64,000 nucleotides of DNA from assembly GCA_024276075.1 (NCBI GenBank), contig JAJRXX010000037.1, forward strand, positions 1-64,000, in the 5' to 3' direction. Position 1 is the first letter of the stretch. Each line of letters begins with the position of its first letter. The translations under genes and the position numbers were made by a program. Below the pieces are notes generated by a model. That model was not told the origin of the DNA. It did not search any database and saw nothing but the letters and a program-made list of their open reading frames with translations. This document shows, piece after piece, positions 58,355 through 64,000 of the stretch. This DNA comes from Planctomycetota bacterium (GTDB lineage Bacteria; Planctomycetota; Phycisphaerae; Phycisphaerales; Phycisphaeraceae).

Positions 58355-60106
58355 TTACATCTGCTCGATCACCTGGATGCCCAGGAGGTCAAGGCCACGC
58401 TGTAGTGTTCGAGCGGTCAATTCGCACAATGCCAATCGGCTGTCGCGCGTCGACTCGTCGGGTGCAATCAGAACGGGACAATGCTCGTAGAACTGATGAA
58501 ACGCCGAGGCTAACTCGTAGAGATAGGTGCACAGCCGATGCGGCTCGAGGCTGTCGGCGACGGCGTCGATGACGGCGGGCAGTTGCAGCAGCTTAACGGC
58601 TAAGGCACGCTCGGCGGGATCGCGGACCGATATGGCGCCATGGTCGAGGGTGCTCGAATCGACACCCCCCTTGCGAAAAATCGACCGGATGCGCACGTAG
58701 GCGTTTTGCAGGTACGGAGCGGTGTTGCCATCGAAAGCGAGCATGCGGTCCCAATCAAAGACGTAGTCCTTGATGCGATCGTTGGATAGGTCGGCGTACT
58801 TGAGCGCGCCGATGCCGACGGCGTGAGCGATCGCGTCACGCTGATCGGCGGACAAGTCGGGGTTCTTCTGGTCGATGACGGTGGCGGCGCGTTTCTCGGC
58901 TTCGTCGAGCAGGTCGATGAGCTTAACGGTGCCGCCCTGGCGGGTCTTGAAGGGTTTGTTGTCCTTGCCCAAAACCGTGCCGAACGGGACGTGGTCGAGG
59001 CGCACGCGGTCAGACGCCCAGTGTGCCTGGCGGAGCGTGGCGAAGATCATGGCGAAGTGCTGGCTCTGACGCGCATCGGTCACATAAACGATCCGGTCGG
59101 CGTGAAGTTCGTCGATGCGGTAGCGGGCTGCGGCGAGGTCGGTGGTGGCGTAGAGGTACCCGCCATCGGACTTCTGAACGATCATGGCCTGCGGGTCGCC
59201 GTCGCGGTTCTTGAACCCGGCTGGGAAAACCACCTGGGCGCCTTGGCTGTCTTGGAGCAGGCCAGCTTTTTGTAGGCCTTCGAGCACAGTGGGGAGTTTG
59301 TCGTTGTAGAAGCTCTCGCCACGGACGTCGTCTTCGGTGAGCAGGACGTTCATGCGGCGGTAAACGTCACGAAAATGACGGTAGCTTTCAGATTGGAGTT
59401 GTGCCCAGAGGTTTCCGGTATCTACATCGCGCCCCTGCAACAACACCACACGCTTCCGCGCCCGGTCTGCAAAGGCAGGGGCTGCGTCGAACTTCTTCTT
59501 GGCGTCCTGGTAGAGCGCGTTGAGGTCGCTTACCTCGAAAGAGGTCTGGCGGGGATCGGCACCGCAATCGAGCATGTGCTCGATGAGCATGCCGAACTGC
59601 GTGCCCCAGTCGCCCAAGTGGTTCTGACGTTTCACATCGTGGCCCTGGAACTCGAGCACACGCGCGATGCAATCGCCAATGACGGTGGACCGCAGGTGCC
59701 CGACGTGCATCTCCTTGGCGACGTTGGGCCCGGAGTAGTCGACGACGACGCGCTGCTTTGGTTGTGCGGGCGCGACGCCGAGACGGTCGGTGTCGGCCAA
59801 AGCGGCGGCGGCTTGCTCGTTGAGAAAATCAGCACCCAGGTGCAGGTTAATGAACCCGGGACCGGCGACGGTGGCTTTATCGCAGACGTTTTCCAAATCA
59901 ATTTTTTCGACGACTTGTTGCGCCAGGTCTCGCGGTTTTTGGCCCAGCTTCTTGGCTAGGCCCATGGCGAAGTTGGCTTGGTAGTCGCCGAACTTGGGGT
60001 TATTCGACGGTCGTATCTGCGGGTCGGTGTGGGCGTGCTGATCGCCGAGCGCGGCGTGGATCGCGCGGGTTAATTTTTCTGTGAGGATGTGCAGGACATC
60101 GGGCAC
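58355..60106 (-). CDS. argS: Arginyl-tRNA synthetase
   Basis: The 583-residue class I enzyme charges tRNA-Arg. It has an N-terminal additional domain (NPKFGDYQANFAMGLAKKLG), the HIGH-like HVGH at residues 134-137 in SGPNVAKEMHVGHLRSTVIG, the Rossmann core with YATTDLAAARYRIDELHADR, and a DALR anticodon-binding C-terminus ending LQRGLDLLGIQVIEQM. As in many ArgRS, no standard KMSKS is seen. The initiator at 60106 fits family length. Confidence 0.95.
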   Translation of the reverse strand: MPDVLHILTEKLTRAIHAALGDQHAHTDPQIRPSNNPKFGDYQANFAMGLAKKLGQKPRDLAQQVVEKIDLENVCDKATVAGPGFINLHLGADFLNEQAAAALADTDRLGVAPAQPKQRVVVDYSGPNVAKEMHVGHLRSTVIGDCIARVLEFQGHDVKRQNHLGDWGTQFGMLIEHMLDCGADPRQTSFEVSDLNALYQDAKKKFDAAPAFADRARKRVVLLQGRDVDTGNLWAQLQSESYRHFRDVYRRMNVLLTEDDVRGESFYNDKLPTVLEGLQKAGLLQDSQGAQVVFPAGFKNRDGDPQAMIVQKSDGGYLYATTDLAAARYRIDELHADRIVYVTDARQSQHFAMIFATLRQAHWASDRVRLDHVPFGTVLGKDNKPFKTRQGGTVKLIDLLDEAEKRAATVIDQKNPDLSADQRDAIAHAVGIGALKYADLSNDRIKDYVFDWDRMLAFDGNTAPYLQNAYVRIRSIFRKGGVDSSTLDHGAISVRDPAERALAVKLLQLPAVIDAVADSLEPHRLCTYLYELASAFHQFYEHCPVLIAPDESTRDSRLALCELTARTLQRGLDLLGIQVIEQM

Positions 60107-60227
60107 GGACCAACCTCAGCGAAGGATCGGGGCGGTCATCGTCGGCAGATGAGCGGTGTGCGTCAAGCAACCACGAACTGAACGGGATGGCAAATGAGAC
60201 ACAGGACCCGCAGCCACGCGGCGAGGG

Positions 60228-61043
60228 TTACTTCCTGCTCTCTTCCTGGAGTTCCTTGGTGCGGTGCTGGAGCTGGGCTTTGAGCCTGGCGAGGATGGAG
60301 CTGTGCATCTGGCTGACGCGGGATTCGGACAGATCGAGTGTGACGCCGATCTCCTTCATGGTCATCTCCTCGTAGTAGTAGAGGATGACGATCAGGCGTT
60401 CGGCGCGTGAGAGGCCCTTGGTGATCATGTCCTTGAGGTCACGGCGTTGTACGGATGAGACGGGGTTGACCTGCTTGGGGTCCTCGAGGACGTCGATCTC
60501 GCGGACGTCCTTGTTGGAGTCGGTCTCGAACCACTTTCTGCTGAGGCTCACGACGCCTACGGCGCCGGCGTCTTTGCGGATCTTGGAGAACTCGTCCTTG
60601 GAGATTTTCATCTTCTTATACAGCTCTTCGTCGGTGGGCTTACGTCCCAGCTGCATCTCCAGGCTCTTCTTGGCGGTCTCGACCTGGCTGGTGCGTGACC
60701 GAACCAGTCGCGGCACCCAGTCCATAGACCGCAACTCGTCGAGGATGGCCCCGCGGATACGCGGTGCGCAGTACGTCTCGAACTTGATGCCACGCTCCAT
60801 GTCAAACGCGTCGATCGTGTCCATGAGCCCGAAGATGCCTGCGCTCATAAGGTCTTCGATGTCGACCTCCTCGGGCAGCTTGGCGTGGATGCGCTCGGCG
60901 TTGTACTTGACCAGCGAGAGGTAGTTCTCCATGAGGCGGTTGCGCAGCTGCTCGGTGCCGGTGCGTTTGTACTCGACCCATATCTCTGAAATGGGTCGGT
61001 CGTCGGGTGGTGCGGGGGTCTCGATCATTTTGACTTTCGCCAT
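60228..61043 (-). CDS. fliA: Flagellar sigma factor FliA (sigma-28 / WhiG type)
   Basis: The 271-residue sigma has region 2 (ENYLSLVKYNAERIHAKLPE, DLMSAGIFGLMDTIDAFDME, FETYCAPRIRGAILDELRSM), region 3 (EMQLGRKPTDEELYKKMKIS) and region 4 (EMTMKEIGVTLDLSESRVSQ). The RIRGAILDELR segment is characteristic of FliA/WhiG proteins. It recruits polymerase to late flagellar promoters. The gene is in a flagellar block with flhA, flhF and flhG upstream on the same strand. No flgM is visible. Confidence 0.95.
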   Translation of the reverse strand: MAKVKMIETPAPPDDRPISEIWVEYKRTGTEQLRNRLMENYLSLVKYNAERIHAKLPEEVDIEDLMSAGIFGLMDTIDAFDMERGIKFETYCAPRIRGAILDELRSMDWVPRLVRSRTSQVETAKKSLEMQLGRKPTDEELYKKMKISKDEFSKIRKDAGAVGVVSLSRKWFETDSNKDVREIDVLEDPKQVNPVSSVQRRDLKDMITKGLSRAERLIVILYYYEEMTMKEIGVTLDLSESRVSQMHSSILARLKAQLQHRTKELQEESRK

Positions 61044-61126
61044 CGTCTGCTCCTTGACCGGCTAATTCCGCTGAGGGGTCCTTCCGTGGACAGCGGTTCG
61101 GGTCTAGCGATACGCGGATTACGGGT

Positions 61127-61429
61127 TCATACTTGTGTTACCGTTTCGTCTTCAACAATATCGACCGAGTTCTCTTCGTCCTCATCGGCTTGCTGGCCCT
61201 GGGGCTCAAGGGACGGCAGCGGGTGTTCTTGTATGTATTCTTTTATCTGGACTTCAACGACCCGGTCGGCGACGGTGCCGATGGCTTGCCCGACAAACCA
61301 ACACACCAGCATGACAACCAGTGCGCGTAGGATAATGGTGCCGGCTGCCAGATCGGCTGCCAGACCTACAGCAAGCGCAGCGACAAAGCTGACAATCGCG
61401 AAACAGGCTGCAAGAACTTTTCCTGAAAT
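61127..61429 (-). CDS. Small two-helix membrane protein in the flagellar block, AUU start proposed
   Basis: The frame between 61127 and a stop about 30 bases above 61429 encodes two hydrophobic helices (VLAACFAIVSFVAALAVGLA and IILRALVVMLVCWFVGQAI) and then an acidic C-terminal tail (ADEDEENSVDIVEDE). The only ATG is inside the second helix at 61312, which would cut the first helix. Upstream, AAAGGAG lies about nine bases before an ATT at 61429, so an AUU start is the best fit; ACG just before is an alternative. It lies between flhG and fliA on the same strand and is probably cotranscribed. Function unknown. Confidence 0.6.
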   Translation of the reverse strand: MSGKVLAACFAIVSFVAALAVGLAADLAAGTIILRALVVMLVCWFVGQAIGTVADRVVEVQIKEYIQEHPLPSLEPQGQQADEDEENSVDIVEDETVTQV

Positions 61430-61564
61430 CGTAGAGCACTCCTTTGCTCAACGAGGGCAATCCGTTGGGGTGCTATTGTAATCAACCCATTCAATGCGTG
61501 GGGGGACAAACCCAAAAAATGTGAAAAAAATATCAAGTACCGTGCCGAGGGCGGTACAACCGGT

Positions 61565-62416
61565 TCAGTTTACAAACCAAGCAGCCATCCGACGGAAAAA
61601 CCCTTCATCGCCGGGATCGACCGCATCGCGGTTCATCCTGTGAGCGAGTTGGTTAATACAGACGCTGGCGGGGCTATTGGGGCTGTCGAGGACAAACGGC
61701 TTGCGGCGGCGGACGGCCACGGACACCCGCGAGTCGGTGGTGACATGGCCGGCGTAGTGTGTAACCAACCCCAAAAACCTGCGGCACACAGCGTCGATCC
61801 GCTTGAAGACGTTGCGGCCCTCCTCGGCATCCTTAACCATGTTCACCAGGATGTGCATGCCCAAGTCCCGCCGTTGGCGGGCGACGATCTTGATCACGGC
61901 GTAGGCGTCCGTGATGGCGGTAGGCTCAGGTGTGGTCACGATAAGCAGTTGGTCCGCGTTTAACGCAAAGCTCAGGACGTTTGGGCTCACGCCGGCTCCG
62001 GTATCGATCAGAATCAGATCGTGTTCGTCCTCGAGTTGGGCGACCTGCTGAACAAGGTGTGTACGCTCAAATTCACCCAGTGCCGCCATCTTCGCCAAGC
62101 CCGATGCGCCCGGGATGAGACGAAACCCGCCGGGGGCTGGGATCATGGCTTCTGCGAGCGTCTGCCGACCCGCAACGACGTGCGCCAAATCGGCACCGGG
62201 AGCGATATTGCACAAGACGTCCGCGTTTGCTGTGCCTAGGTCGGCGTCGAGCAGGACGACCTTTTGGCCCATGCTCGATAGCCTGATCGCGAGGTTGACC
62301 GCGATATTGCTCTTGCCGACCCCGCCCTTGCCACTGACAATGGCGACGACACGCGCCCGGCTGTGGTCGGTCTGAACGACCAAGTCTCGAAGCGCCTGGG
62401 CCTGGTCTGTCAGCAT
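61565..62416 (-). CDS. flhG: Flagellar number regulator FlhG (YlxH, MinD-like ATPase)
   Basis: The 283-residue ATPase has the deviant Walker [33 protein letters not shown] and [17 protein letters not shown], and the MinD-like core. FlhG controls flagellar number by acting on FlhF and, in some bacteria, on FliM/FliN. A short N-terminal part ([15 protein letters not shown]) matches the DQAxxLR element that stimulates the FlhF GTPase. The gene overlaps flhF by seven bases, so the two are coupled. Confidence 0.94.
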   Translation of the reverse strand: MLTDQAQALRDLVVQTDHSRARVVAIVSGKGGVGKSNIAVNLAIRLSSMGQKVVLLDADLGTANADVLCNIAPGADLAHVVAGRQTLAEAMIPAPGGFRLIPGASGLAKMAALGEFERTHLVQQVAQLEDEHDLILIDTGAGVSPNVLSFALNADQLLIVTTPEPTAITDAYAVIKIVARQRRDLGMHILVNMVKDAEEGRNVFKRIDAVCRRFLGLVTHYAGHVTTDSRVSVAVRRRKPFVLDSPNSPASVCINQLAHRMNRDAVDPGDEGFFRRMAAWFVN

Positions 62417-63747
62417 GGTCTGCCGTCTCCCAAAACAAGCTGCGCCAGCCTGTCTGGACAGCTCGGCTCGATCTGATGGGGAACTTCCTGCCCGGTGGTA
62501 ATATAGCTTAACCGCTTATTGACCATCCTGGCTACATTTAACAAGACGCCGAAGCTGACCGCCTCGTCGAGCTTGGTGAATATGATCCGGTCGGCCTTGA
62601 TGGCGGAAAACCGTTCCACCACGTCCAGCAACACCGACTGGGCAGAGGTAGATGATAGCACAAGGTGCACTTCATGGGGGTCGGCGACGGCAACGAGTGA
62701 CTTGAGCTGCTCGAGGCGAGGGTCGTCGCGTTGGCTTCGCCCAGCGGTGTCGATTAAGACCACATCGCAGCCTGCACACAAGCGCAATGCGCCTCGCAAC
62801 TCGTCGGGGCTGGTCACGACGTGCAGGGGTATGCCGATGATATTCGCGTAAGTACGTAGCTGATCGACCGCGGCGATACGGTAGGTGTCGAGTGTGATCA
62901 GTCCGACGTGTTTGCCTTGTTTAATTTTAAATGTCGCGGCGAGCTTAGCGACTGTGGTGGTCTTGCCCACGCCTGTGGGCCCGACCAGTGCGATGGTCCG
63001 CGGTCGGCCGTCCTGTGTGGGGTGCAGCTTGCCGGCTGACTCGTCTGTGAGGATTTGCCCAGCGATGACCCCCAGAACCGCTTGGCGTATGGCGTCGCTG
63101 TCTTCGAGCTTGGAGCCGTCGATGTTGTCACGCACCTGCTGGATGACCTCTTCGGCTAGCTCTTCGGTGACTTGCTGCTCCAATAGGTGCAAATACTGGT
63201 CAAAGAGCTTGTCGGGGATGTCGGGCTTGAAGCTGCTACCCCCACCGGTTGCTACGGGGACCTCTCGGCGGCGCTGCTTGAGCATCTGCTTGACCATCCG
63301 CTTGACGGCTCGCAATTCGTCGGCCAAGTGCTCGTCGGGGGGAGTTGGCGGCGGCGAATACGGGGCTTGTTGAGGCACGGGCCGCGGCGCGACCGGGGGT
63401 ATGACCGGCGAGGCGACAACAGGGATGTCGGTCTGATTTTTGGCCAACTGGGTCTGTGCAGCAGCGTAGGTGCGACGGATCAGGTCGCCGGCGAGTTGAT
63501 CTGTAGGCGGCGGGCCTTGAGGTGCTTGGGCCTGTTTGGCTCGCTTGGTGCGGTCGGGTGTACGACGCCGACCCAAACGGGCGTCGTCGGTGGCGGTGAT
63601 CTCGACAACGGTACGGGCGCCGAAGCCGAGTACCCCGCCGCGACGGTAGGTCCTGGTGTGCAAGATCACCGCTTCGATACCCAAGTCGCGTTTGACCAGC
63701 GCAAGCGCCCCGGCCATGGTGTCAGCAGTAAACGTTTTAACTTTCAA
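62410..63747 (-). CDS. flhF: Flagellar GTPase FlhF
   Basis: The 445-residue SRP-type GTPase has a basic N-terminal domain ([20 protein letters not shown]), a Pro/Gln-rich linker to about residue 165, an N-domain and the G-domain. G1 is [19 protein letters not shown], followed by [31 protein letters not shown] and [11 protein letters not shown]. FlhF sets the location of new flagella. It overlaps flhA at its start (ATGA) and flhG at its end. Confidence 0.95.
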   Translation of the reverse strand: MKVKTFTADTMAGALALVKRDLGIEAVILHTRTYRRGGVLGFGARTVVEITATDDARLGRRRTPDRTKRAKQAQAPQGPPPTDQLAGDLIRRTYAAAQTQLAKNQTDIPVVASPVIPPVAPRPVPQQAPYSPPPTPPDEHLADELRAVKRMVKQMLKQRRREVPVATGGGSSFKPDIPDKLFDQYLHLLEQQVTEELAEEVIQQVRDNIDGSKLEDSDAIRQAVLGVIAGQILTDESAGKLHPTQDGRPRTIALVGPTGVGKTTTVAKLAATFKIKQGKHVGLITLDTYRIAAVDQLRTYANIIGIPLHVVTSPDELRGALRLCAGCDVVLIDTAGRSQRDDPRLEQLKSLVAVADPHEVHLVLSSTSAQSVLLDVVERFSAIKADRIIFTKLDEAVSFGVLLNVARMVNKRLSYITTGQEVPHQIEPSCPDRLAQLVLGDGRPC

Positions 63748-64000
63748 GACGCGGCCCCTTGTAACTCTTCTGCGGGTTGGTCAGCACCGATCCCGACCAT
63801 ACCTACGGATTCGACTTCAACACCTTTTGAAACTTCGTTGTAGCCTAACACAGCTGCGTTAGGCACGTGCGCCTCAAGTAGCCTGCGCACCTGAGCGCGG
63901 ACCTGCGGAGACGCGAGCACCACGGGGTGGTGTCCCGCTTGGGTGAGCTGCTGTATCTGATTGGTAATCGCGGCGGTGATTTTATTAGCCACAGCCGGCG
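63744..64000 (-). CDS. flhA: Flagellar export component FlhA, C-terminal end only
   Basis: The frame is open to the right edge, so the gene begins outside the window. The visible 85 residues end in the FlhA C-terminal domain: HPVVLASPQVRAQVRRLLEA, then VPNAAVLGYNEVSKGVEVES. The part belongs to the cytoplasmic ring that receives export cargo. It overlaps the start of flhF (ATGA), forming the flhA-flhF-flhG-fliA order found in many flagellar clusters. Confidence 0.9.
   Translation of the reverse strand, partial: PAVANKITAAITNQIQQLTQAGHHPVVLASPQVRAQVRRLLEAHVPNAAVLGYNEVSKGVEVESVGMVGIGADQPAEELQGAAS

Overview
The window looks like chromosomal DNA of a planctomycete, most likely of the class Phycisphaerae or a close relative. 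This is inferred from gene content: an exosortase locus, a PilM-PilN fusion with a glutamine-rich secretin, a VC_2705-type symporter pair, flagellar flhA-flhF-flhG-fliA genes, a DUF1802 gene and scattered housekeeping genes, in GC-rich DNA rich in dispersed inverted repeats. No 16S rRNA gene is present, so the assignment is not proven.

Layout. 1-3750: 3' part of a secretin-like gene. 4110-17179: a long minus-strand block with gyrB, a TPR protein, hisG, an HhH protein with a lysine tail, and the translation/transcription set nusA-infB-rbfA. 17817-22589: rpsT, a repeat-filled gap, a small Trypco2-like gene, dnaK and an HU-type DNA-binding protein with a clear terminator. 23131-30121: an orphan P-type-ATPase-like membrane domain, argD with a coupled lipoprotein gene, fba and argJ. 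30341-35524: a three-gene PilM/PilN/PilO-like operon, the plausible inner-membrane partner of the secretin. 36020-38576: tRNA-Ala and a sodium/solute symporter pair. 38676-40483: an AT-rich island with a complete PvuII-type restriction-modification system (endonuclease, controller, N4-cytosine methyltransferase and C-box operator). 40611-43678: ilvN, panD and an orphan histidine kinase. 43675-53261: an exopolysaccharide/exosortase operon (glycosyltransferase, acyltransferase, FemAB-like protein, exosortase-EpsI, giant TPR lipoprotein). 53923-60106: nuoB, a secreted cysteine-rich peptide, tRNA-Leu, lysC, an AEC-type permease, a DUF1802 gene and argS. 60228-64000: a flagellar block with fliA, a small membrane protein probably starting at AUU, flhG, flhF and the 3' end of flhA.

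The most unusual signal lies between the genes. At least six families of short inverted-repeat elements (called A to F here) occur across the window. Families A, B and C are bounded by TA, like IS630/Tc1-type MITEs, and their TAG terminus is used as the actual stop codon of six genes (ends at 3750, 26820, 27662, 30341, 57618 and 57737). Twelve copies of one core of about 25 bp sit inside elements with different termini. A second set of hairpins has changed both arms in step while keeping the 3' tag CCACCCG, and a related set is followed by CTAC. Two family C copies 18.8 kb apart differ at one position, which points to recent movement. I see no CRISPR array, rRNA operon, prophage or full-length transposase.
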